Assembly: GCA_036388295.1 (NCBI GenBank) | Contig: DASVSC010000287.1 | Span: 1 to 7,758, forward strand | Reading direction: 5' to 3' | Length of the DNA: 7,758 nucleotides | Origin: RYN-431 sp036388295 | GTDB taxonomy: Bacteria; Planctomycetota; Phycisphaerae; Tepidisphaerales; Tepidisphaeraceae | Shown here: positions 1 through 6,388 of the stretch, in pieces | Numbering within the stretch: position 1 is the first letter of the stretch | Layout: the number at the start of each line of letters is the position of its first letter | Made by a program: the position numbers and the translations under genes | Notes under the pieces: model-generated | Told to the model about the DNA's origin: nothing | Seen by the model: the letters and a program-made list of their open reading frames with translations, nothing else | The model's database searches: none

Positions 1-354
1 GTACTCCCATTCACGGTCGCTCCCGGCGACCGTGTCGGCGAACCACTGAACGGAATTGACTTCGGGACGAACGTTACAGTCGTGGATCTTCGGTTTGACC
101 CGCGTGGAAATGGCGGTGTGGGAAGGCCGTACGTCCTGCTGCTGACGGCCGATGGACGCCTTATCGAGCGTGAGCCAACCGGTGATCGAAACAATGTCCG
201 AATGAATCAACTACGCCAAGCGGCCCAATTGGGACCACCGGTCCCCAGGCCGCCCGGCGCACCGGCACCCGCGGCGCCAGCCGCACCGGCGGCACCAGGT
301 GGCCAGCCGCCGGCACCTGGGAACAACGGCGATGGGTCGGGCTTTACCACCTAA
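1..354 (+). CDS. 3' end of an unrecognised protein with a Pro/Ala-rich tail (partial)
   Basis: Frame 1 is open from the first base to TAA at 352-354, so this is the last 117 residues of a gene that begins before the window. The first in-window ATG (82) lies inside the open frame and has no reason to be the start. The visible part has a globular-looking stretch of about 75 residues that includes the hydrophobic strand VLLLTADG. It is followed by a low-complexity tail rich in Pro, Ala and Gly, with three AAP units, ending GDGSGFTT. Such tails are usually disordered and can be linkers or surface-exposed ends. I do not recognise the family and assign no function. No signal peptide or membrane segment is visible in this part. 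The next gene starts 25 bp downstream on the same strand, so the two may be co-transcribed. That the frame is coding is likely from its codon use; the identity is unknown. Confidence 0.7.
   Translation, partial: VLPFTVAPGDRVGEPLNGIDFGTNVTVVDLRFDPRGNGGVGRPYVLLLTADGRLIEREPTGDRNNVRMNQLRQAAQLGPPVPRPPGAPAPAAPAAPAAPGGQPPAPGNNGDGSGFTT
12..34. repeat. Perfect 9-bp inverted repeat with 5-nt loop
   Basis: Bases 12-20 (cacggtcgc) and 26-34 (gcgaccgtg) are exact reverse complements around the loop tcccg. The stem is GC-rich and lies wholly inside the partial first gene, encoding part of FTVAPGDRV. No T-run follows, so it is not a canonical intrinsic terminator. It could form an mRNA hairpin, but one such repeat in a GC-rich window of this size is not far from chance. 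Confidence 0.5.
259..297 (+). repeat. Low-complexity Ala/Pro codon repeat (AP/AAP units)
   Basis: Codons for Ala and Pro alternate here as AP-AP-AAP-AAP-AAP. They use mixed synonymous codons (gca, gcg, gcc; ccg, ccc, cca), so the repetition is kept at protein level rather than as an exact DNA tandem repeat. It forms the core of the disordered C-terminal tail of the partial first protein. Confidence 0.6.
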
Positions 355-379
355 GGTCGAAAATCCTTGGCGTTAAATC

Positions 380-1756
380 GTGCGGCGCACTCTTGTCGTT
401 AATGTCGTCGGCCTAACATCGCGTCTTGTCGGCCCGCACACGCCGGCCATTGCCGCGTTGGTGCGGCGTGGCGGGCTGGCGCACGTCGCTCCTTCTCTGC
501 CGGCCGTCACGGCCAGCGTGCAGGCGACGTACCTCACCGGCGTCTGGCCGGATGAACACGGGATTGTCGGCAACGGCTGGTTCGATCGTGATAACGCCGA
601 AGTGCGCTTCTGGCGTCAAACCGACGCGCTGGTCCGGCGGCCGCGTGTCTGGGACATCGCCCGACAGCGCGACCCGTCGTTCACCTGCGCGAACTGCTTC
701 TGGTGGAACGCGATGTACGCATCGGCCGACGTCACGCTAACGCCGCGCCCGATGTACCCGGCCGACGGTCGAAAGCTGCCCGACCTCTGGACGCACCCGC
801 CACAGCTACGCGATGACCTTCAACAGCAGTTCGGCCAGTTCCCGCTGTTTAAGTTCTGGGGCCCGATGACCAGCATCGCGTCCACCCGCTGGATCGTCTC
901 GGCCGCCATCGAAATCGAACGGCGTTACCAGCCGACGCTGAATCTGGTCTACCTGCCGCACTTGGATTATGCGTTGCAGAAGGTCGGGCCGAACGACCCT
1001 TCGATCGAAGCGGATTTGCAGGAAGTCGATGCCGAGGTCGCTCGCCTCATCACCATGGCTGATGCCGCGGGCATCAGCATTCTGCTCCTGAGTGAGTACG
1101 GCATTGTGCCCGTCAACACGCCGGTGCATTTGAACCGCGTGCTGCGTGAACATGGCTATTTAGCCTTGCGGACGGAACTGGGCCGTGAACTGCTCGACGC
1201 CGGCGCCAGCCGCGCTTTCGCGGTGGCGGACCATCAGCTCGCCCACGTTTACGTCCGCGACGAAGTCGATCGGCCGAAGGTATTGGAAATTATCCGCACG
1301 ACGCCCGGCGTCGCGGCCGCCTACGCTGGAACTGATCGGGCGGCCATCCATCTGGACCACGACCGTGCCGGCGACGTCGTCGCGCTATCCGACCCGGACG
1401 CCTGGTTCACTTATTACTATTGGCAGGATGACGCGCAGGCCCCCGATTTTGCCCGCACCGTCGACATTCACCGCAAGCCCGGCTATGACCCGGCCGAACT
1501 GTTCCTGGACCCGAAGCTAAAACTCATCAAGCCGCGCATCGCGGCGAAGCTGGCGGCGCGGAAGCTTGGCATGCGCGCGTTGCTGGACGTGATCCCGCTC
1601 GACGCCACGCTCGTCCACGGCAGCCACGGCTTAGTCCCCGCCGACCCCGCCGACGGCCCCGTTCTGATCAGCAGCGAGCCCGGCCTGCTGAACCGGCCGT
1701 CGTACGCGGCCGTCGACGTGCTCGGCGTCATCCTCAATCACCTGCGGATCGCATAG
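380..1756 (+). CDS. Alkaline phosphatase superfamily, nucleotide pyrophosphatase/phosphodiesterase-like protein
   Basis: This 458-residue protein belongs to the type I phosphodiesterase/nucleotide pyrophosphatase family (PF01663-like). It has no signal peptide or membrane segment, so it is probably cytoplasmic. The nucleophile region is PAVTASVQATYLTG, followed by PDEHGIVGN, with T44 as the presumed nucleophile. Other blocks are PRPMYPADGRK (122-132), FWGP (159-162), LPHLDY (192-197), LSEYGI (237-242), DHQLAHVYV (284-292), DIHRKPGYDP and GSHG (414-417, H416). Aligned by eye to classical enzymes, N8, Q200, E239 and Y240 stand where Asp, His, Asp and His normally bind metal, so its chemistry may differ. 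From memory, close relatives occur near ebo (eustigmatophyte/cyanobacterial prenyl-metabolite) clusters, but no other ebo gene is visible here. GTG at 380 is the first possible start: an in-frame TAA lies at 374-376, and the family core begins at residue 4. No Shine-Dalgarno is evident. The family call is firm; the substrate is unknown. Confidence 0.88.
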   Translation: MRRTLVVNVVGLTSRLVGPHTPAIAALVRRGGLAHVAPSLPAVTASVQATYLTGVWPDEHGIVGNGWFDRDNAEVRFWRQTDALVRRPRVWDIARQRDPSFTCANCFWWNAMYASADVTLTPRPMYPADGRKLPDLWTHPPQLRDDLQQQFGQFPLFKFWGPMTSIASTRWIVSAAIEIERRYQPTLNLVYLPHLDYALQKVGPNDPSIEADLQEVDAEVARLITMADAAGISILLLSEYGIVPVNTPVHLNRVLREHGYLALRTELGRELLDAGASRAFAVADHQLAHVYVRDEVDRPKVLEIIRTTPGVAAAYAGTDRAAIHLDHDRAGDVVALSDPDAWFTYYYWQDDAQAPDFARTVDIHRKPGYDPAELFLDPKLKLIKPRIAAKLAARKLGMRALLDVIPLDATLVHGSHGLVPADPADGPVLISSEPGLLNRPSYAAVDVLGVILNHLRIA

Positions 1757-1768
1757 ACTCAGCGCCAC

Positions 1769-3355
1769 ATGGCGGCCGTGGCGCGACGACTCAACATCTC
1801 TCTGGCGACGAAGTGCCAGATGCTCTTCGGCGTCGCCGTCGTGCTGGTCATCATCGCCGCGCTGTTCGTGCCGTGGCAGCGAATGGAACAACTCAGTGAG
1901 CAGCCGAACGAAAGCGCGGCGATACTGCTGGCGGATTCGCTGCTTCAGGAACACGTCAAAACCGGCGGCCGGCCTGACCCGCGGCTGACGACCCTGTCCA
2001 CCGCACTCGTCCCCGCGACGCAGCAGGCCGATAGCGCCTGGCAACGCCGCGCCATCGTCGGCGTGCAGCGCGGGGACGACCCAAGAATCACGCGTTTCGA
2101 AGCCTCGTCGCTACGGTACTTCAAGCAGGATCCGGACCGCCGCCTGCGCATTTCGCGCGGCGGTGACCGGTACCGCTACGCCCGCCCGCTCTACGCGCGC
2201 GGCACCTGCCTGCAGTGCCACACGCCCGTGCCCCTCTCGCCGGTGTTGCAGCCGGCCCCGATCGACCCGCCGCCGCTGCTCGGCATTGTGGCCGTCGATA
2301 TTCCGTCGCAGTCATCGGGACAGCAGCAACTGCTCAACCGCGTGCTGCTGCTGATCGCCGGGTTGATCGCAGGCGCCTTAGCCGGCGTGACGCTTTATCT
2401 GATCATCACGCGCATCATCCTGAAGCCCGTGCGCATCCTGCAGGAGACGGCCGAAAAGGTGTCGGCCGGGGATCTTAATATCCGCTCGCACATCCAGAGC
2501 GGCGATGAGTTTCAGCAGCTGTCTGAAACCTTCAACACAATGCTGGCCAACCTGAAAGGTTCGAACGACAAGCTCACGGCCATGAACAAAAGCCTGGACG
2601 TGCGGCTGGGTCAGTTGGCCGAAGCGAATGACGCGCTGTTTCAGTCGAACAAACTCAAGACAGAGTTCCTGGCGAACGTCAGTCATGAACTCCGCACGCC
2701 GCTGAACTCAATCCTTGGCTTCGCGGAGCTACTGCGCGACGGCGTACCGGTCGACGCGAAGCAGGGCCGGTATCTGCAGAACATCAGCAAGGCGGGCCAC
2801 AATCTGCTCGACCTGATCAACGACCTGCTAGACCTGGCGAAGATCGAGGCCGGTAAGCTCGACGTGCGGCCGCAGCCGCTCAGTTTGAGCGACTTGTTCG
2901 AAGGCCTCGTTAATTTGCTCCGCCCACTGCTGCAGCCCCGTCGCCTGACAATCAATGTGACCATTGACCCGGCGGTCCCGGTCATGCACACAGACCCGAG
3001 CCGCTTGCAGCAAGTGCTTTACAACCTGCTGTCGAACGCGATCAAGTTTTCGCCTGCCGACGGCGTGATCGATCTGACGGCTGAGGCGCGGCCCGGTGAG
3101 CGGGTGCGTGTGTGGGTCGCCGACCGTGGGCCCGGCATCGACCCGTCGATGCAGAATGTGATTTTTGAAAAGTTCCGCCAAGGCGACCAGTCGCACACGC
3201 GCGAGCACGGCGGTACGGGCTTGGGCCTTTCGATTGCGCGGGAACTGTCGGGCCTGCTCGGCGGCAATGTCGGCGTCGAAAGCGAGGTCGGCCACGGCGC
3301 ACGCTTCTGGTGCGAGCTTCCCGTTTCGATCAGCGTGCCCGAGCCGAAGGCTTAA
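1769..3355 (+). CDS. Membrane sensor histidine kinase with heme-c-type (DUF3365/Tll0287-like) periplasmic domain
   Basis: This 528-residue sensor kinase has its domains in clear order. TM1 is at about 18-36 and is followed by an extracytoplasmic domain (about 37-190) ending in a CLQCH heme-attachment motif at 147-151. TM2 is at about 192-213, HAMP at about 214-268, and a short coiled coil at about 265-298. The HisKA domain carries SHELRTP with phospho-acceptor H306. The HATPase domain has its N box at NLLSNAIKF (419-427), G1 at DRGPGI (452-457), an F box FEKFRQGD, and G2 at GGTGLGLSI (481-489). All catalytic motifs are intact. The sensor resembles DUF3365 domains, some of which bind heme c covalently, so redox, gas or heme sensing across the membrane is a reasonable inference. 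It lacks a receiver domain and no response regulator is in the window. ATG 1769 lies 12 bp after the preceding stop, with no Shine-Dalgarno, which suggests an operon. Confidence 0.92.
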   Translation: MAAVARRLNISLATKCQMLFGVAVVLVIIAALFVPWQRMEQLSEQPNESAAILLADSLLQEHVKTGGRPDPRLTTLSTALVPATQQADSAWQRRAIVGVQRGDDPRITRFEASSLRYFKQDPDRRLRISRGGDRYRYARPLYARGTCLQCHTPVPLSPVLQPAPIDPPPLLGIVAVDIPSQSSGQQQLLNRVLLLIAGLIAGALAGVTLYLIITRIILKPVRILQETAEKVSAGDLNIRSHIQSGDEFQQLSETFNTMLANLKGSNDKLTAMNKSLDVRLGQLAEANDALFQSNKLKTEFLANVSHELRTPLNSILGFAELLRDGVPVDAKQGRYLQNISKAGHNLLDLINDLLDLAKIEAGKLDVRPQPLSLSDLFEGLVNLLRPLLQPRRLTINVTIDPAVPVMHTDPSRLQQVLYNLLSNAIKFSPADGVIDLTAEARPGERVRVWVADRGPGIDPSMQNVIFEKFRQGDQSHTREHGGTGLGLSIARELSGLLGGNVGVESEVGHGARFWCELPVSISVPEPKA

Positions 3356-3360
3356 GACGT

Positions 3361-4233
3361 TTAGTTCAACAGCGGAGCGGCATTGCTCACGAGCTCGGCG
3401 ATCCGCTCGCGGACGGCGGCCACGGTGGCGGCGTCCGCGCCGATCGCACGCAGGTGATCCGGCGTGATCGTCTGATGGCACGCGGTCAGCGGGAAGCCAT
3501 GGCCGGCCTGGCAGCAGAGGGTGTCGGCTACATAAATAATGTACGTCAATTCGCGCTCGCCCTCGCCGGCCAGGTGCGGCATGTGGTGGCAACCCGCCAC
3601 GACCTGGCAGGCGCGCGGGAACTGCCATTTTTCGGCCAGCATCTTGCCGAGATAGGTGTGGTTCACGCCGACAATGCTTTTTTCGAGTTCCATGAACGGC
3701 TCGGTTCCGCCCGCGCGTTCGCAGAGGATTCGCGTCTGTTCCGGCCACGTCTGAAGTTCAATCAGGATGCCGATGTCGTGAATCATCCCGCCGAGGAACG
3801 CCTCCTCGGCCAGGGCAGGTTTTACCTTCTTGGCCAGTTCTTTTGCCACCACGGCGACGGCCACGCAATGTGTCCACAGATCTTTTGCGGTGTACTTTTC
3901 GCTCAGCTTCATCCCACGAAACATCTGGCCCATGCTGGCGGCGACGGCGAGGTTTTTCACCGCGTTCAAGCCGAGCAGCACGATCGCGCGGTCGATCGAC
4001 GTGACTTGTCCCGGCAGGCCATAGAAAGCGCTGTTGACGACTTTCAGGACCCGCGTGACCAGAGCCGGGTCGTGCCGGACGATGGCGTGCAATTGGGCCG
4101 CCGACGAACGAGGGTCCTCGACCGTCTTAATCACTTTAGCCGTCACCTCGGGCAGCGTCGCCAGGGCGTTCAGCTGACTAAGGGCCTGCTTGGCAAGTTC
4201 CTGTGCGGTCGGTGCGGTGGGAGTGGTGACCAT
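3361..4233 (-). CDS. HDOD domain signalling protein
   Basis: This 290-residue protein consists essentially of one HDOD domain (PF08668), from about residue 18 to 250. HDOD proteins are HD-superfamily regulators, usually non-catalytic, found in bacterial signalling, motility and stress responses. Visible signatures are LPEVTAKV (27-34), the HDPALVTRVLKVVNSAFYG block (54-72), AIVLLGLNAVKNL (83-95), WTHC (120-123), MIHDIG (150-155), GVNHTYLGKMLAEKW (190-204) and HH at 217-218. The HD pair H152-D153 is kept, but the lysine usual in catalytic HD-GYP enzymes (HDIGK) is Ile156 here, which fits a non-enzymatic role. There is no membrane segment or partner domain. ATG 4233 lies 42 bp downstream of the neuC stop, so read-through from the nonulosonate operon is possible, although a promoter of its own cannot be excluded. 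No Shine-Dalgarno is visible. The stop is 5 bp from the convergent kinase stop. Confidence 0.9.
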   Translation of the reverse strand: MVTTPTAPTAQELAKQALSQLNALATLPEVTAKVIKTVEDPRSSAAQLHAIVRHDPALVTRVLKVVNSAFYGLPGQVTSIDRAIVLLGLNAVKNLAVAASMGQMFRGMKLSEKYTAKDLWTHCVAVAVVAKELAKKVKPALAEEAFLGGMIHDIGILIELQTWPEQTRILCERAGGTEPFMELEKSIVGVNHTYLGKMLAEKWQFPRACQVVAGCHHMPHLAGEGERELTYIIYVADTLCCQAGHGFPLTACHQTITPDHLRAIGADAATVAAVRERIAELVSNAAPLLN

Positions 4234-4275
4234 CTACCGGTGCATCGGCCGGATGAACGCCCCACTCAACCAGAT

Positions 4276-5367
4276 TCAGTAGCAGATCAACTTTTTCCGC
4301 AGCCGCTCGTCCAGCGGCGCGGTCGCCAACAGCCCCGCCATCCGCATTCCGGCGTCGCCGCCGCCGTACGCGTTGCGCCCGCGATAGGCTTTAGGATTTC
4401 CCTTATTCCAGACGGACGCGATCGCGGCAGATAACGCCTCGGGCTTCCACGGCACGTCGATCAGGTTCGGTGACCGTTCACGGCCGAGCTGGCGGTCGCC
4501 AATGTTGATCACCCGCGCGCCGAGGCTGGCCGCTTCGATGACACCGCTGGAACTGTTGCCGATGAGAAAGGCACATGAACCGAGGCGTCGCAGGAACTCG
4601 ACGCGAGGAAGATTCTGGTGCACGGTCCAGTCCCCGCGGACGCCGCTCCAGACGCGCGCGATGCCGCGCCAGCCGGGATCATTGTTCGGCCAAACGATGA
4701 CGCCCCGGTCAACGCCCGCTCGACGAAGCGTTGTCATCAGCATCCGCGCCTGCCGGGCTTGTCTGCCTTCATCGGCTCCATCGGGGTGAAGCAGGACGAG
4801 CGCGGACGGCTCACGCGGCCCGCTCGCTCGTTCCGGCAAGCCGTCCAGACCCGGCGTGCCGATAACGTGAACGCGAAAGGCGTCTTCACCCAATCGCCGC
4901 AGGCGTCGGCCGCTGGCGGCGGTGGCGGCGAAGTGCAGGTGCGACAGCTTGCTGATTGCGTGCCGCAGTGCGTCGTCCACCTGACCGAGCGCCCGATCGC
5001 CGCCGTGAACGTGGGCGACGACTCGCCCGCTTAAGTGCGCGGCCGACGCAGCGGCAAAGGCTTCGACACGGTCGCCGACGACGAGAACGACGTCCGACCT
5101 CAGTCGCGCATAGGCTGCGGCCAAGCCCGCCATCGCTGTGCCCGTTGCCTGGGCCGTCGCTCCGCGCCACGGCACCGTCGCGTCGGTGGGCCAGCCTTGT
5201 TTTCGCAGCCCGGCAACGGTGTATCCGTGCGCGCGGCTCAGGTGCATGCCGGTCGCGATCAGTTGCAGTTCCAGCCGCGGGTCGGCCCGAAGCACACGCA
5301 GCGCGTGCTCCATCAGGCCGAACTCTGCGCGGGTGCCGGTAACGAAGGTGACTCGCCTACGCGGCAT
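4276..5367 (-). CDS. neuC: UDP-N-acetylglucosamine 2-epimerase, hydrolysing (NeuC/LegG family)
   Basis: This 363-residue, GT-B-fold epimerase has the family's usual length. NeuC hydrolyses UDP-GlcNAc to ManNAc and UDP; its homologue LegG does the same with a 6-deoxy diacetamido sugar. Both feed nonulosonate synthesis in the cytoplasm. Motifs are FVTGTRAEFGLM (8-19), VVGDRVEA with D99 (96-103), HVHGGD (119-124), VDDALRHAISKLSHLHF (130-146), GNSSSG (270-275) and VINIGDRQLGRER. The Glu common in HGGE, thought to be catalytic, is Asp124 here; I recall relatives with HGGD, so this may be a subfamily trait. The gene overlaps the neuB stop by 11 bp and has an AGGGGA element 8 nt upstream, both supporting ATG 5367. 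Its place after neuA and neuB makes a nonulosonate role secure; the non-hydrolysing WecB type is unlikely because the R-A-E-F-G motif and operon favour NeuC. Neu versus Leg substrate cannot be decided from the window. Confidence 0.9.
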   Translation of the reverse strand: MPRRRVTFVTGTRAEFGLMEHALRVLRADPRLELQLIATGMHLSRAHGYTVAGLRKQGWPTDATVPWRGATAQATGTAMAGLAAAYARLRSDVVLVVGDRVEAFAAASAAHLSGRVVAHVHGGDRALGQVDDALRHAISKLSHLHFAATAASGRRLRRLGEDAFRVHVIGTPGLDGLPERASGPREPSALVLLHPDGADEGRQARQARMLMTTLRRAGVDRGVIVWPNNDPGWRGIARVWSGVRGDWTVHQNLPRVEFLRRLGSCAFLIGNSSSGVIEAASLGARVINIGDRQLGRERSPNLIDVPWKPEALSAAIASVWNKGNPKAYRGRNAYGGGDAGMRMAGLLATAPLDERLRKKLICY

Positions 5368-6388
5368 CGCCGAGGTCCCCTGGCATCAGTAGATCGCCAG
5401 CACGTTTTGCAGTGACGAGCGTTCGTCCGACGGCTGACTCGAAGTGTTCGGCCGACATGGCGGTGCCCGGCCGCTGCGTCGTCAGGTCGTCAGCCGTCAG
5501 CGTGTGGCCTGCCGGCAAGTCGCGGCGAAGCACCAGACTTTGACGGCTGACCGTACGCACGTCGCGTTCGCACGCGAGCACCCGCCGCCCCGCCCCGCCC
5601 AGCATTCGCTCCGCTTGTCGAATGCGTCGGACGTATTCGGTAAACGTCGGCGGGTCGAAACTCGCGGAATGATCGGGACCGGCTGCTGCGGTGTCGTAGG
5701 TGATGTGCTTCTCGACGATGCGCGCGCCGCACGCCACGGCCAGAGCGCCCGCGGAAAGTTCGGTGGTGTGATCCGAGTATCCGACCGGCACGCCGTGGCG
5801 CGCGAGCCCACTGATCCAGCACAAGTTCGCCTCCGATTCGGCAACGGGGTAACTGCTAATGCAGTGCAGTAAGGCGAACTGGGCGGCCTTGGCATGCAAC
5901 CAGCGCACGGCCCCGTCGATCTCTTCCTCTGTTGCCGCGCCCGTGGAGACGATCATCGGCAAACGCGTTTCGACCACGCGGCGGAGCAGCAGGCGGTTGA
6001 TGAGATCGGGCGATGCGATCTTGATCACCGCTGAAACGGCTGCCGCACGAGGAACATCGTCGGGCGAGAACGGCGTCGAGATCAGGATCAAGCCGGCGTC
6101 GGCGGCCGCGCGTGCGGTGACGCCGAGGGCGTCGTCTGAAAGCTCGTACTGCCGCAACATTTCGGCCGGATCGGCGGCGGCGACACGCGACTTCTGGTAC
6201 TCGGCAAACCCGGCGCTGTGATGGACCAATGCGTCGGCACGAAAAACTTGAAGCTTGACCGCGTCCGCACCGGCCGCCTTGGCATGGGCGATCAGGTCCA
6301 CTGCGCGCTCAACAGACCCGTCGTGATTCACGCCGATTTCGGCAATCACCAGCACGCGGTCGTCCGTTTCAAACCCGCCGAGATTCAC
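5357..6388 (-). CDS. neuB: N-acetylneuraminate/nonulosonate synthase (NeuB family)
   Basis: This 343-residue protein condenses PEP with ManNAc (or a related 6-carbon sugar) to give a nine-carbon nonulosonic acid. Residues about 12-275 form the NeuB TIM barrel and about 280-340 the C-terminal SAF (antifreeze-like) domain. Signatures are IAEIGVNHDGS (15-25), GADAVKLQVF (40-49), STPFSPDD, VGYSDHTTE and EKHITYDTAAAGPDHSAS. H207 and H228 are 21 residues apart, the same spacing as the Mn-binding His pair of the Neisseria enzyme (H215/H236). The SAF motif QRPGTAMS carries R306, matching the substrate-contacting Arg of that domain. The start is GTG 6388, in a GTGA overlap with the stop of the upstream gene and with a GAGGA element 7 nt before it. 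The linker between the domains is Gly/Arg-rich and encoded by a G-run tract. A legionaminate or pseudaminate synthase cannot be excluded by motif alone, but the neighbouring hydrolysing epimerase argues against pseudaminate. Confidence 0.93.
   Translation of the reverse strand: MNLGGFETDDRVLVIAEIGVNHDGSVERAVDLIAHAKAAGADAVKLQVFRADALVHHSAGFAEYQKSRVAAADPAEMLRQYELSDDALGVTARAAADAGLILISTPFSPDDVPRAAAVSAVIKIASPDLINRLLLRRVVETRLPMIVSTGAATEEEIDGAVRWLHAKAAQFALLHCISSYPVAESEANLCWISGLARHGVPVGYSDHTTELSAGALAVACGARIVEKHITYDTAAAGPDHSASFDPPTFTEYVRRIRQAERMLGGAGRRVLACERDVRTVSRQSLVLRRDLPAGHTLTADDLTTQRPGTAMSAEHFESAVGRTLVTAKRAGDLLMPGDLGDAA
5376..5381 (-). promoter_or_regulatory. Shine-Dalgarno-like element for neuC
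   Basis: On the minus strand this reads AGGGGA, ending 8 nt before ATG 5367. It lies within the 3' end of neuB, consistent with translational coupling. It is not a perfect GGAGG match, so it is moderate evidence that supports the chosen start. Confidence 0.5.
5581..5600 (-). other. Putative G-quadruplex motif in the neuB sense strand
   Basis: The minus strand, which is the neuB coding strand, has four G runs of 3, 4, 4 and 3 separated by loops of 1, 1 and 4 nt. This fits the standard intramolecular G4 pattern. It encodes the Gly/Arg linker between the TIM barrel and the SAF domain (the GGAGRR region). It may simply reflect Gly and Arg codons in a GC-rich genome. Confidence 0.5.

Noticed and set aside
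82..84. ATG 82 as the start of a 90-residue gene
   Set aside because: The same frame is open to base 1 with coding-like composition, and there is no ribosome binding site before the ATG. It is an internal codon of a truncated gene.
3342..3352. Small hairpin AGCC-GAA-GGCT before the kinase stop as a terminator
   Set aside because: The stem is only 4 bp, lies in the coding region and has no T-run after it on either strand.
2828..3748. Minus-strand open frame of 306 codons opposite the kinase and overlapping the HDOD gene
   Set aside because: The opposite strand encodes intact kinase ATPase motifs and the frame also crosses the real HDOD reading frame. Its composition is that of an antisense shadow.
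4243..4255. CATC-GGCCG-GATG palindrome in the neuC-HDOD gap as a terminator or operator
   Set aside because: A 4-bp stem with no T-run is too weak, and such short palindromes are frequent at this GC content.
3310..4434. Long plus-strand open frame of 374 codons across the HDOD gene
   Set aside because: It runs antisense to a clear HDOD protein, begins inside the kinase gene, ends inside neuC, and its translation is Arg/His/Gln-rich with no recognisable domain. It is a GC-driven shadow.
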